NCBI GenBank assembly: GCA_014058105.1
Contig: JACGCM010002659.1
Coordinates: forward strand, 3,720,001 to 3,784,000
DNA: 64,000 nt
Source: Kingdonia uniflora
Taxonomy: Eukaryota > Streptophyta > Magnoliopsida > Ranunculales > Circaeasteraceae
Reading direction: 5' to 3'
Under the pieces are notes generated by a model, which ran no database searches, was not told the origin of the DNA, and worked only from the letters and a program-made list of their open reading frames with translations. Shown in pieces: positions 22,601 to 32,379 of the stretch (position 1 is its first letter; each line of letters begins with the position of its first letter). The position numbers and the translations under genes are program-made.

Positions 22601-24624
22601 TGCTACAAGACAAGCACACATGGATCAGTTTCTCATGACAAGTTTCATTCATGTAGGCTCATTATAGTTGTTCTTCTGAAAATTTTGTGGATCTCAGGAG
22701 AATGCATAATTAAGTAGAGTTAGGAAAGTTCACCAGTTAATGCTAGAACCCGCCATGTTAGAACTGTCCCTATAATGAATGAAACGGACACTCCAGTGAC
22801 GATCATGAGCTGTAAAACATATAGATGGTAAGCGGACAAAAAATGCAAGATTTTGTGTACAATAATCTAATGCAAACTTCTAACAGCATTCAAGTAATTG
22901 TGTAGTGATGTGATGCAGTTACTATTGAACAATCAAGTGACCCCATTTGAGGCAAGGTTCAGCAAACCTGATTCAATGTCGTCAATCGTCCTCGAACTTC
23001 CTTGGGTGCTATTTCAGCTATAAAAACAGGTACCTGTAAATCCATTTCGCGATGCCTATAAATATAGTTTACTTAATTCTTAATCAATAAAGTGAAACCA
23101 AATTCAAAAAGAAGAAAACGATTCTTACCACGTAGGAGAATACTCCCATTCCATATCCAGTTGAAAGTCTACCAATGTCTAGGGCCAAAGCTCCCTTTTA
23201 AGGTTCAAGGGAACAATAATATAGATGATATCCAAATGCTTAATACAGCGTGAGTTCTATAGTCAAAAGTATTAGAAACTAATAGCACTATAAAATGAAG
23301 CAAACCTTAGTGAAGTAGATCGAAATCCATCCTGCAACACAGAAAGTAAGTGAAGTTCTCATTGCCTGTTTCAGGTTCCATGAAACAAACCCGACTGTTT
23401 AGAATGTTCATACAAACAAAGTAATACGAATAAAATAAAATAAAACTATAACGATTGAATTTATTAGAACTTGTTGAAGTTTTGGCTCATCTTACCCCTT
23501 TCCGGCCAATAAAGTCGGCAATGGGACCACTAGTGATCGCGCCAACCATTGCACCAATTGTCAATATGGAGCCAAACACGGAGTACTACATAAGAAGATA
23601 CCGTCAGGAAAAATGGATAAATAGAAACTTGCATAAGCTAGGACTTCAACAAAATATATGGCTAAACATTAAGTTCATCCATATTTCTAGTGTCTTTGAG
23701 ATCTACGAATAAAACCTGTCTTGCCTAGAGTTTCTTATGACATGTTTTAAGAGGATCTCTATCTTCATCAAATCATTTCTATTAAAATAAGAACTTAAGA
23801 ACATTTGGTACACGAGAATTTAGAGTCAAATTAGAATTAAGGATGGAATTGACCTCTCAAGCCAAAGTTGGGTACACCCAGCCCTCAATTCCGGTGTTAG
23901 TCAATTTCAATTGAGAATCCAACACCGCCAAAGGAGGGAACTTGAGTCATAGGATGGATATAGGCTCCGCTTGGTACACCGGAGATGTTTGTGATTGGAT
24001 TGGCTATTGCTGATCATTGTATTGGCTAATCTTTACTCTTATACATGAATCCAGTTTACCAAGCGGAACAATATTCACAAACTTGCAATTCTACAATTAT
24101 GCTACTCCAATATATCCATATAATTTGTTAAAATTAACCGCATTCATTTTTGAAGAACATGAAAGCACCATGATACATTAAAATAGATCTAAAGTTTGCC
24201 AGAGATTTTTTATCTATGGATATCTTGTATTGACAACTACTGAGGAATCAGGGGCATCCCCATTTTGAGGTAATTCTATAAGTTAGAATGCGAAAAACAA
24301 ACCTGTGATAAAGATAGATTGAGATCTTTCCTGATAGCAGCTTGAGTAGGCGAAGAATACCCAACCTACAAATCACACTAATCATTAAACCATATCCAAT
24401 GAAACTAAAACCAATTCAGATCATGTAAAACTTACGCAACATCCAAATTCAAAAGACCCCCAAACAATAACTATAGTACTCAAGTACACAATCCACAAAC
24501 TTTCTCTCTTGCTGCTACCATCTTCTTGCTGTCCATTGGGATGGTCTTTTCTTTGTTCGACAACTATTAGTGGCGCTCTTATTTCTTCTTGCACACTGTT
24601 CTCCACGTCTCCGGTGATCCCCAT
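10694..24624 (-). CDS. ERD6-like sugar transporter (MFS sugar porter), 18 exons, 482 aa
   Basis: Exons, minus strand: 24624-24436, 24365-24303, 23585-23496, 23365-23306, 23194-23129, 23033-22968, 22809-22734, 22602-22538, 22443-22351, 22255-22175, 13809-13725, 12280-12237, 12134-12072, 11861-11802, 11727-11674, 11588-11529, 11434-11320, 10812-10694. All keep frame and use GT-AG. The protein starts [16 protein letters not shown] and carries the sugar-porter landmarks [81 protein letters not shown] and [10 protein letters not shown]. Length and order match plant ERD6-like (monosaccharide) transporters, many of which sit in the tonoplast and move hexoses out of the vacuole; location here is inferred from family. 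No stop or frameshift was found. Exon 9 ends at a weak donor, CAA/GTCCTT. The 8.4-kb intron 10 holds a Copia element with a nested Pack-MULE; intron 11 holds a LINE. Confidence 0.9.
12351..13596 (+). mobile_element. 5'-truncated LINE (ORF1 and 3' tail only) in intron 11 of the transporter
   Basis: The insert is flanked by the direct repeat TTTTCGTATA (12341-12350 and 13597-13606), as expected of target-primed insertion. It starts inside ORF1 and ends in a run of 19 T after CTTGTACTTGTCCCCC. It lies antisense to the transporter. A longer relative is at about 28380-31384 on the minus strand. Neither copy has ORF2 after ORF1. The T-rich rather than A-rich tail on the coding strand is unusual. 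Confidence 0.82.
12353..13387 (+). pseudogene. LINE ORF1 (DUF4283-type domain plus zinc knuckle), 5'-truncated
   Basis: The frame reads [36 protein letters not shown] and [14 protein letters not shown], a pattern of the plant DUF4283 domain found in LINE ORF1 proteins, then the CCHC knuckle [19 protein letters not shown] at about 12977 interrupts it (ENK/stop), after which the same protein continues (13007-13387) with a Lys-rich stretch, [18 protein letters not shown], and the end KDMTIFFPT. The protein would bind RNA. The N-terminal half present in the relative at 29-31 kb is missing here. Confidence 0.8.
14553..15098 (+). repeat. 5' LTR of the Copia element
   Basis: 546 bp, TG...CA, with a TCCTATAAATATAGAGG TATA-like box at about 14818-14834. 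It differs from the 510-bp 3' LTR by many substitutions and length changes, so the insertion is not recent. Confidence 0.9.
16911..17150 (+). repeat. left terminal inverted repeat of the Pack-MULE
   Basis: Matches the reverse complement of 18883-19115 with scattered mismatches. The C-run (TTTACCCCCCCCCC) is longer here. Ends at about CATTTGGAGT. Confidence 0.88.
17151..18114. other. left interior of the Pack-MULE, origin unknown
   Basis: It contains a (TTC)n microsatellite at about 17171-17203, a near-duplicate pair of segments (TTCAAGTGTAGAGTCCCCAT at about 17211 and TTCAAATGTAGAATCCCCAT at about 17271), and otherwise AT-rich sequence without a coding frame I can recognise. Parts could be captured non-coding DNA. 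Confidence 0.5.
18115..18390 (-). pseudogene. captured gene fragment, SagB/nitroreductase-like C-terminal piece
   Basis: The frame reads [60 protein letters not shown] and [11 protein letters not shown] before a stop. [19 protein letters not shown] with a following LGW-like segment matches plant nitroreductase-family proteins of the SagB type (FMN-dependent oxidoreductases). Only a piece of the family's length is here, without start or other exons. It abuts the 14-1-1-like fragment in another frame, so the element may have fused pieces of two genes. Confidence 0.6.
18372..18818 (-). pseudogene. captured gene fragment, syringolide-induced protein 14-1-1-like
   Basis: From an ATG at 18818 the frame reads [20 protein letters not shown], a poly-Ser tract, and [20 protein letters not shown], then stops at about 18612. 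The neighbouring frame (18608-18372) continues with [20 protein letters not shown] and [20 protein letters not shown]. The [13 protein letters not shown] motif is shared by a plant family that includes syringolide-induced protein 14-1-1, whose biochemical role I do not know. One frameshift near 18610 separates the halves. It sits inside the Pack-MULE and overlaps the start of its right arm region, so transcription from the right TIR is possible. Confidence 0.62.
18883..19115 (-). repeat. right terminal inverted repeat of the Pack-MULE
   Basis: Reverse complement begins GAGTTTTTTAGCTTATACCC. It is followed on the plus strand by the 9-bp duplication TAAAAAGTT. Confidence 0.88.
19426..19815 (+). 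repeat. 130-bp tandem triplication in Copia pol
   Basis: GTTGGGA-TCGAGACGATGTT recurs at 19426, 19556 and 19686. Each unit ends AAAAGAAGGGGTAGATCAGC...CATCAAGA. The period is not a multiple of three, so each copy shifts frame. The unit covers the integrase/RT linker and carries an in-frame TAG. Confidence 0.9.
21466..21975 (+). repeat. 3' LTR of the Copia element
   Basis: 510 bp, TGTTAGCTATATTTACTTGA to AATTCACAACA, followed by the AAAAG target duplication at 21976-21980. Confidence 0.9.
23966..24067. repeat. short inverted-repeat element (MITE-like) in intron 1-3 region of the transporter
   Basis: TCCGCTTGGTACACCGGA (23966-23983) pairs with TCCAGTTTACCAAGCGGA (24050-24067) with a few mismatches. 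No clear target duplication was found. It lies in intron 2, between exons 2 and 3. Confidence 0.4.
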
Positions 24625-26305
24625 GGTTCTTTCTCTATAATAGAGCAGGATAATCAATCTTGATTTTGAAGAACAGAGATATACGCATTACAGTTATATT
24701 AAAAATGATGAAAGCAATCATGATTTTAATTATTGGCTGTTGCCTGTTGGTGACCTGTTTATTTGAATTATTGGCTGCATAACCTGCCTGAGGAAATGAC
24801 AGAGATATATGGAGTAGAAAGGGGTTCATTTTAGAGATGTATATAGCGGGAAAATTTGTTTTAGTACAGGATTCTTGTGTGAAAAATTTTCTAAGGTCAT
24901 TTGATTATTACTTTTGTTTATAGCATATTCAGCAGCTAGGTAAAGGATGACTTTGCAAGTTTTGGCTCAAATCTACCAACGGCATCAAGGTGAATTGGCT
25001 ACGTGTCCACCCAAAACCCACCTTGAGGGTGGTCTCACCACTCTCAAGGTGGATTTTTACTTTATTGATACCCCACAGTTCTGAACTCTCCGTAGTCAAT
25101 AACCAATTAAAGAGAGTGACCTAGTACGTGACTCAGCCAGTCCTTTCAGATCACTTTCGGTTTGGTGCTATTACTTCTTCTGTGTTCCAGTTTGCTGCAA
25201 TCAGTTCTCCTATTATATCTCTTTCTGCTATTACATATTGCTGTAAACGAGATAATCCATTTATATTTCCAACAAGAACTGAGTGGTTTCCAAGTGATCA
25301 ATCAATTGTAAAAATAGTTACGGAGTACCAAACGTATATGCTGATCAATCATTGATTCATCATTTTCAGTACATATACAAAAGCAAAATATATAAGGAAT
25401 GGAAGGACCCTACGCAGCCCAACGTGGATTTTGTACGCATTATGGAAGTGTTCGTATTCAAGGCGTATTAATCATTTTAAATATATGGGCCACAGTGAGC
25501 TGCACCTTTCGACCCTTGTCTGTACCAAGGGGACAACCAATTTTTCTTGAAAGGCACATGGAAAACCACATTATTTTCCTGCTCAACTACTACATGATGA
25601 GTAGAATTATTCGTTGTGTTGGAATTGTGTTTTTTTTAACTGAAACGTTTTCAACATGTGCTCGAAGGACGGAGAAAAAGAATCCTAAGTGCGCTTACGG
25701 GTCTATGAGTTTGAAGAACGCTTACGGGTCTATGAATTCTCCGAGGGGCCTGTGACCCAAACCACCCAAGGTCTATGAGTTTGAAGAACTCAGGAGCCAT
25801 GAAGCTGTCCGCACAAACAAGTTGCTTGCTTTTGTATGAGCGCCGTGGAATTTGGTTCAGTGGGTGCATAGGCTACGTTGGGAGTTCGGGGGAAATTATT
25901 TTTTTGGGTGGTTCAAGATATTTAGGTATTTTTCCTGTGTGGTCTCACCATGCCGTATACCTTTTAACAAGGAAAATGCAGGACCTCCACCTTCTATGTT
26001 GGTTAGAAATTAGATATGGGACTGCCTTCCAAACGACTGCAGAATTAAAGACTACTCTTCGAAACTGCCTTCCTGTCTCTCTGAAATCAAAGACTTTCGG
26101 TTATTTTTGTCTTGGTCTTCAGGCTGAGTCTTGAGCTGCTAGATAACGTTACACCTGAAACCTAAAGTTTTCTACAAATGATCCTGGAAAAAACATGGAA
26201 CAAAAATTCCCTTCTCAATCAACATTGCCAGTGTTTTCTTTTGTTTTTTTTTTCTTTCTATCTAGGTATTCTTTAAGTAATTCTTTGAGTTCGCTAAATT
26301 CAATT
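24625..26305. other. upstream region of the sugar transporter, no gene recognised
   Basis: A minus-strand TATATAC at about 24839-24845, roughly 215 bp before the ATG, is a candidate TATA box. A strong hairpin lies at 25018-25052. At 25690-25800 a phrase ACGGGTCTATGAGTTTGAAGA-like is repeated. Several ORFs of 70-120 codons exist but lack codon structure or family likeness, so I do not call them. Confidence 0.45.
25018..25052. repeat. 16-bp inverted repeat (hairpin)
   Basis: CCACCTTGAGGGTGGT (25018-25033) and ACCACTCTCAAGGTGG (25037-25052) are complementary with one mismatch around a 3-nt loop, about 0.4 kb upstream of the transporter start codon. Confidence 0.75.
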
Positions 26306-26979
26306 TCAAGTTTCAATGTTGCGATCATATGGGAAACAATATGAGAACTTTGTGATGGATTGTTGTGAATTAAAGGCTATATTATCTCTACCCAACCCAA
26401 GAATCCCTTCACTTACAAAACCAGCAGCAGAAGATGTACCAGTGGTATAATTCATACATCAAAAGCGAAGTTTTCAAATACTTTGTAAGGGAAGTTTTGA
26501 AAATAAAATGACTCTAAAGCAAGTGCTCCACTTACGCTAGAGTCGTCACCATAAGTTTCTGCGATACTGCAAAGTCCATCAATGGTGTAACCAGTATAAC
26601 AAATACTGGATTATATTGTTTATAACAAGTATAACAAGGAAGACACTGGACCCATGTTAGACTACTACCGGTATCGAATGTAATCATGGCAAAGTGAGTC
26701 GGAGTGCCAAAGTACACGCTCTAGAGAAATAACCATACCTACCGATGATATCATCATTTCATGTTGGCGCACACGATCCATAGTGTGCTTATACGATAAT
26801 GTTGTCCACTCGTACGTTGTCAAGTTGGGGTAAAATTGTGAGGAATGAGAATGGGAAAGTGGCACAGTTAAGCCATCTACAAGTCCATTACTTGTGTTGT
26901 GACCCCAAGATTGACAAAGGTGAACAGAGAAGAAAAGGGAAACTTGGATAATCAAACTCAGTATTACAGACATGTTCAC
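26306..26979 (-). pseudogene. nepenthesin-type aspartic protease pseudogene, truncated
   Basis: The first frame starts MNMSVILSLIIQVSLFFSVH, a convincing signal peptide, and runs to about 26700. A shifted frame gives YFGTPTHFAMITFDTGSSL and TWVQCLPCYTC, the first active-site Asp region of family A1 plant proteases. Further on, in another frame, TIDGLCSIAETYGDDSSVSG, SEGILGLGRDN and KFSYCFPYDRN follow the normal order of the family. A segment after NPVF is deleted, there are at least two frameshifts, an in-frame stop (FDV/stop), and the second active-site region is absent. It is a dead, 3'-truncated copy with no visible introns. Confidence 0.8.
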
Positions 26980-27248
26980 TATTGATGGTGAAACAACGAT
27001 AACACCCAGAAATGAGATCTCGAAGAGTATTTAGTCTCCTTGCACTATCAGTGTTTTTTTAGGAAAATGCAATTCAAACATAAACATAAAGGGTGCATGA
27101 TCAATCTATGATAACTACCAGGCCTGTTAGAAAGGTTTGTTAGAAAGCAACACAAACAGCATGTGTTGCAAAAATATTCTTAGAAGATGATGCACTTTGA
27201 TTTACGAAACAGCTTAGATATCCCTCTTTTAAATGCAGAGTTACAAAA

Positions 27249-28340
27249 TTAGAAACTTCCAGGAGTTGGGGTGAACCTAGAAAAAGAAAAAGAACCTAGA
27301 AAGCTAGGCATTGTAGGCCACCAAGTAAACGTAAGAACAATAAGAATGGCTATGTTGGCAAGTTTATCCGCCACCGTGTTGCCTTCCCTTAAGATATGGG
27401 AAACTTTTGGAATTGATAGATCCGATGTAGTGCAAGCAATTAAGCCATCTATTTTTAAGTTTCCATGATACTTTAGTCTTTTTGTTGAGGAGCATACCTG
27501 TGACGGTCCATGAATCCAACTCAAGCCAAAGGTGGTGAATATGCATTGCTTTAGCTTGCTCGAGAGAGGTAATAACTGCTATAAGCTCCGTATAGAGAAC
27601 ATTGTGATAGTCAATCGAAACTCCACATGCATCCAAGAACTCCCCATTAGAGTCTCTGAAAATACCCCCACAACCAGAAGGGCCTGGGTTGCCTTTAGAG
27701 GCACCATTCGTGTTAAGCTTAACATAAGGTGAAGTTGAAGGAGTCCAAACAACTTGTTGAATAGAAGGGGCATTCCGAAGTTTTCCTTGAACACCAAAAA
27801 TATTTAATATACGCTCGTCACCCGTAACCATTAAACCATAGTACCCTTGGAGAGGATATTAGAATCTAAAATCCATCCCTTTAAAGTAGCAATGCTTAGA
27901 GCTGTAGTCACGAAATTATTATCAAATCTAAGCATTTCTTGCTTTCAAATGATCTACAATCCCGAGATAATAACGGTAAGCCACAAATTCCCAACCTGAC
28001 TGACTACTCAAAGTATGTTTAAGACCCAATCTAACCATAGTAACTATATTGTGGGTTTGAGAGAGATTTCTGCCAAATACCGCGCCAATTCATTGCCATA
28101 TGATCTTTGCATAAGCGCATTCCATGAAGAGGTGTTGCATAGTTTCATCGTAAGAAGGGACTTCACAAAAAGAACATGAAACATTGCCAATGTATCTAGT
28201 TCTTAGGTTCTCATCAGTGGGAACCATTCCATGAAGGAGCTTCCATACAAAAAGAGATCTTCTAGGGGGAATAAAAGATGTCCAAATGGACGTACACCAG
28301 TTAACGGTGTTGCTTCCACACTAGCTTATCAAATTCACCT
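27249..28340 (-). pseudogene. LINE ORF2 C-terminal part: zf-RVT and RNase H domains
   Basis: On the minus strand FDKLVWK opens a zinc-binding reverse-transcriptase-associated region (FVWKLLHGMVPTDENL, CSFCEVPSYDETMQHLFMEC). The RNase H domain reads KLNTNGASKGNPGPSGCGG, LYTELIAV and LWLELDSW, with the end of the domain in another frame (SHILREGNTVADKLAN). The usual catalytic Asp in LNTDGA is Asn here. Stops and frameshifts are frequent. Its upstream continuation is at 31507-31789, displaced by the insertion of another LINE. Confidence 0.8.
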
Positions 28341-28896
28341 GAAACAGCTATATATATATATTTGGAAGGTAAGCTCGGGTTGGAGGGAACCCCCCCCCTT
28401 ATAAAATAAAAAAGAAAAATCGGTACAAGATGGGAACAACTACCCCAACCTCCAGCAGAACAATCTGGGAGGGGGAAGAGCCTAACATCTGAACGCCAAG
28501 CCACAATGACTACCAACTAAACTAAAAACACCAAAAGCCCCTTAGAGGCAACAAAATGAACAACGCAACATAAATACCCACGGGTAAAAATAAACCAAAA
28601 AGGCCAAAAAACTAAGTGGGAGTGAAAATAGTCATGTCTTTTGTAAGTTGCTCTTTCTTCTCTTTCTCCATAGCCTCCTGAGCCCTTTGTGTCTCTTGTG
28701 TTGTAGTTTCCTTTGCCTTCTCATTAAGTCCAGAACATGCTCTTGTCGAATTAGAGCATGAAGCCAACTTATTAAGGCTAACATATCTTGCCAAATCCCC
28801 TTGTTTGATGTTTGCTAACAGGAGGGTTTTCATTTATCTCTTCAATCTCCTCAGTGAGCTCAATCGGAATAAAAACAGTAATACCAACATTGTTAG

Positions 28897-29423
28897 TGTA
28901 ATGGACTTATTTCTAATGCTCGACCTAAAGCCAATATTCGAGCTCTAGCTCGACTGAGTACAAAGCCAGTTTGGAAACTCAAGCTCAGGTCTCAGCATCC
29001 GACATCATCAGCAAACACGTGGCACATTCAAGACACATTATGGAGCAGTTACAAGAGTTACTCGACCTACATGAAGACTCATCAAGACTCATCAATATTG
29101 TAACGTTTGTAACCTCCCTCATTAAAGCTCATAACGACCGTATTATGAGAACTATATAAATGAGCAGAGGAACACACAAAAAGGGAAGAGGAGATCTAAT
29201 GATCTCTCAGAACCACACACACATCTATCTCTCTCTATGTAATAGATTAGCACTCTATAAACAACTCCCTCTTTCAAAATCCTCAGGAAGAGGTCGTGGT
29301 TTGTCACCTATTTAAAGGTTTTCCACGCTAAACTCTGTGTTTATAGCTGGTAGTCTATCTACATTTTCTATATTTCACCGGTGTAAGACGTGTTTTTGAC
29401 CTCCTAGAAAACAGGTCATTACA
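28897..29423 (+). repeat. solo LTR of a Retand-type family
   Basis: 527 bp from TGTAATGGACTTATTTCTA to ACAGGTCATTACA with the perfect 5-bp duplication GTTAG on both sides (28892-28896 and 29424-29428). Its ends match the LTR at 8668-9324. It has no internal region, so it arose by recombination between LTRs. Plus-strand TATATAAATGAGC at about 29152 is a likely LTR TATA box. Confidence 0.93.
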
Positions 29424-31300
29424 GTTAGTACTAACCCTCTTTTTTGCGGTGTATTTGGGATATTCCCAACCATCTTTCTTCTCAACTCCTTTGCCTTTTT
29501 GATGCTCATTGTTCTTGGAAATCACACTTTTCTTGTTACCAACTTGAAAGCCTTCTTTGTTCTCGGCCTCAATTCTCATTTTCTTGTTTTCCTCACCCTT
29601 TGCCTTTTTAGCTTGAAACTCAGCTACCTTTATGGGGCACGTCATAGAGCTATGACCAAAGACATTACAATCAATGCATTTAACTGGTACCCAGTTGTAC
29701 TTAGCAATTACATTGATGGTAAACTTCTCGTCAATAAGCAAGGGCAAAGATTTAGGTAAGAGGCTACTCACCTCAACCTCAACACATACTCTAATAAAAG
29801 ATTTATGCTTCTTCTCTTCACTTGCTCTATCAAGACACAAAGGTTTCCCAACTATACTTGCAATCAATCCAATTTCTTCAGCATTCATAAACTGATCCGG
29901 TACATCTTTCAGAATCACCCATATCAGAATAGAAGAGACCTCAGTAGGTTCAAACTCAATAAAAGGCCTCCATGGCCTAATATTAAACATTCTACTTGCA
30001 AGATGGAAAAAACCCATCTCTAAAACTCTTTCTTTATCCTCATCGTTCCCAAATCTGAAAAAGTAGTTGTTGTTCCTCTTTAAAGTCATCTCAAAGTCAC
30101 TCTTGAGTCCCCAAACCTTAGATAGAGAGTCTTTGAGGTACTTGTAAGGAAGTCTCTTACCAATGAAATTTCCCACAACAATCGATTCACTGTTCTTAAT
30201 GTTATCCTCAAAGTTACTAAAATTCATCTTAGCAGTACCAATTCCTCTAATTAAAGTGGGTGGAGTATAAATTAACTTAGCTTTTCCTCTTGATGCGGAT
30301 GGGGCAGCCAACATCTGAGCCCAACTAGGCTTGGAAGAAGTATAATTGTTCTCAGTAGTTTGGTTGGTAGAAGGAAGAGCAGAAAATTCTTCAACAGTAG
30401 AGCAACTAACCTTTTCATGAATTGCAGGTTCCCTTGCACTTAACTCTTCATTTGCACTCGCAGCTGCACTATCCAACTCATCAACACAATCAGCTCCCAA
30501 AGCTTTTAGAGGGCAATCTTCTATCTGAGCATCTTTCACAACTCCTTCTTCAGTTCTACTAGGTGTTCTACCCTTAGTACAGCTCCCATCATTACCATCA
30601 TCATAAAGGGTCATAGCACCTGAATTGATGTTTATTTCTTCCACATTGGCCTCCTCATAAACCTCAAAATCTTAGTTATCTCTGCCAATAGATTGATCCA
30701 TTTCTATCATACAAAGGCAAACCTCAAGAGATGCAGAGGCTTGAGTAATTGTTTCCAACTCTAACAAATACCCATCAGCTCCATCATTGTTTCTCCTCTT
30801 TGTAGCAACTGCAGCTCCATCGTCTTGATACCTCTTAGCCAGAGTTCTTAGTCTTGTAGATCTACGAATTTCCCCTTCCCTCACTGCTCCTATGTTGTTG
30901 TTCTTCTTCCTAATTTATCTGGCCATGGCTGGAGAGGAGGGATGAACTCTTCTTCTGAGATTGGAGCATCGTTTCTCTTCAGACTATTACCCCCTGCGTC
31001 CATCAGTGATTCTCTCCTAACTTCCTTCACTACTGCTTGTTGGTCTCTGAAAGTAGAGTGGTGGAGCTTTTTAACCGGTGGGGGCGAGAAGAATTGTTGT
31101 TTAATGAGATCTCGAAAGATTTCTTGAGCCTGTGGATCAAGAGCTTTAAATTTTGTATCAAAGATGATCCTGTAGATTCCCATTTCATCTTCAGACAAAT
31201 CAGCTCCCTTCTTGTTGCTATTTTCACCTTGAGACAACTTGTAAAGCTCCATAATTGAGAGGTCAAAACTTAATTGTGGGGCTGATCCCGCATGGCCAGA

Positions 31301-31347
31301 GGCTCTTTCCTTTTTTAGGAACCAAAAAGCTAAAAAAGGAAAGAGCC
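31301..31347. repeat. 18-bp perfect inverted repeat in the LINE 5' region
   Basis: GGCTCTTTCCTTTTTTAG (31301-31318) and its exact complement CTAAAAAAGGAAAGAGCC (31330-31347) are separated by 11 nt. The hairpin overlaps the start of the ORF1 reading frame, so it may be a 5' UTR structure or a rearrangement at the 5' junction. Confidence 0.85.
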
Positions 31348-31506
31348 TTGAAACCATAATTCTCGATTTGGGAACCAAAGAAACCTAATTCATTCTCCCT
31401 AGCTGGACATAATTCTTGAAGAGCAGGGGGAACATACAAGAATCGTTGCTGATTAAGTGATTACTGAAGAGTTTCAGATAACCACTCATCAGTCCAAAAG
31501 TTGATT

Positions 31507-31789
31507 TTAGAACCGTCTCCCACAATCCATTTGGATTGAGCTTGAATATATAGAAGGAAAGACTCCCTTTAAACCTGCCCATATTAAAGATTTCTTATGA
31601 TGAGAGATGGGGTTCTTTTGGCGAGTCAAGTACTTGGACCCCATGTAATTGGACCAAATGATATCTTCAGCAAGCATATCAAATGCCATTTTATGTAAAA
31701 CACGAGAGCTTAGAGTTGTGAGCTCCCTAATGCCAAGACCGTCTTCGTCAGTCAGTAGGGAGACACATTTTATCCCAAGATACAGTAAC
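31507..31789 (-). pseudogene. upstream piece of the split LINE ORF2
   Basis: Reads VTVSWDKMCLPTDEDGLGIR in one frame near its start, then ELTTL, HKMAFDMLAEDIIW, SLIWAGLKGVFP and further frames up to about 31400. This is the segment of plant LINE ORF2 that precedes the zinc-binding region found at 28340, so the two pieces were once contiguous. Confidence 0.72.
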
Positions 31790-32357
31790 TGTAATGGCAT
31801 AATTTTGCAGCTCGAAATAGCTCGAAATTAGATCTTACACCAAATGTACATGCGACAAAAATTAATATAATACAAGAAATGACACAGGTGATTTTGCGTA
31901 GAAAACCTTTTAATAGGTAAAAAGCCACAACCTCGAGTAGAGGGTTTAGTAACAGTAACTTTTATTGCTTGAGGCTGATATCTTATTACAAGTGATCTCT
32001 CAAACTAAAAATACTTGATCTGGTGTTTAAAATCTATAAATTCCTGTGTTAGAATCTAAAAAATCTGGTCCATATATCCTCTTGAACTTTTTCTTTATAT
32101 AGACCTTACCTGTAGCTCGTTATCGTGTAGAAGCACGTTCTCTGGATAATGAGGTAACTGGTAGACGAATGCGTAACTGTTAGTTCGTGGGAGACATATG
32201 TCTTTGACTTGTTCATATTTTTTGTAGTGCTCGTTCACGTTCTGTATCAGTTCGTGGTCTAGGTGTCAATGCTGATTGTGCATATCACGTGTATAATACG
32301 TGAGTCTGATATTGAGGTAGTTCGAATTTGGACTAGGTCGAGGGATAGTTCCCTACA
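31790..32357 (-). repeat. LTR-like sequence related to the Retand-type LTRs
   Basis: Plus strand begins TGTAATGGCATAATTTTG and ends AGTTCCCTACA. Inside, CTTACACC...ACAGGTGATTTTGCGTAGAA and CCTTTTAATAGGT...CCACAACCTCGAG match, in reverse orientation, the conserved end of the LTR at 8668-9324. It also resembles 37504-38015. It cuts the LINE ORF2 at GTAAC/TGTAAT. The base after the right end is not GTAAC, so it is not a clean solo LTR; an internal fragment or deletion may follow. Confidence 0.6.
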
Positions 32358-32379
32358 CTTTCTTGATCAAATATTTTAA

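Larger units (their letters stand above)
28612..31378 (-). pseudogene. LINE ORF1 with DUF4283-type domain and CCHC knuckle, split by a solo LTR
   Basis: The N-terminal part reads MVPKSRIMVSRLFPFLAFWF and GIYRIIFDTKFKALDPQAQE (31378-30890), then EIRRSTRLRTLAKRYQDDG (30884-30672). After a stop, the frame 30644-29424 is open. It gives KPSWAQMLAAPSASRGKAKL, the DUF4283 region ([33 protein letters not shown]), the knuckle [15 protein letters not shown] and a Lys-rich tail up to KKRVSTN. There the solo LTR interrupts; the end of the protein ([29 protein letters not shown]) is at 28833-28612 after a 1-bp insertion. Protein and domain order match the intron copy at 12.3 kb. Confidence 0.8.
28380..31384 (-). 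mobile_element. ORF1-only LINE inserted into the LINE ORF2 remnant
   Basis: It contains a long ORF1 (31378 to 28612) and a 3' region (28611 to about 28390) matching 13388-13596 of the copy in the transporter intron, including GTACAAGATGGG-type sequence and a T-rich end. No ORF2 follows ORF1. It separates two parts of an older LINE ORF2. Exact ends and target duplication could not be fixed because of AT-rich borders. A solo LTR (28897-29423) sits inside it. Confidence 0.72.

Noticed and set aside
25399..25755. 118-codon ORF upstream of the transporter
   Set aside because: No signal peptide, domain or codon pattern; mixed hydrophobic and Cys-rich composition as in random AT-rich DNA.
28897..29423. 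A non-coding RNA gene between ORF1 halves
   Set aside because: TG...CA ends, GTTAG duplication and matching ends to 8668-9324 identify it as a solo LTR.
31790..32357. Clean solo LTR
   Set aside because: The left flank GTAAC is not repeated after the right end, so an intact solo LTR cannot be claimed.
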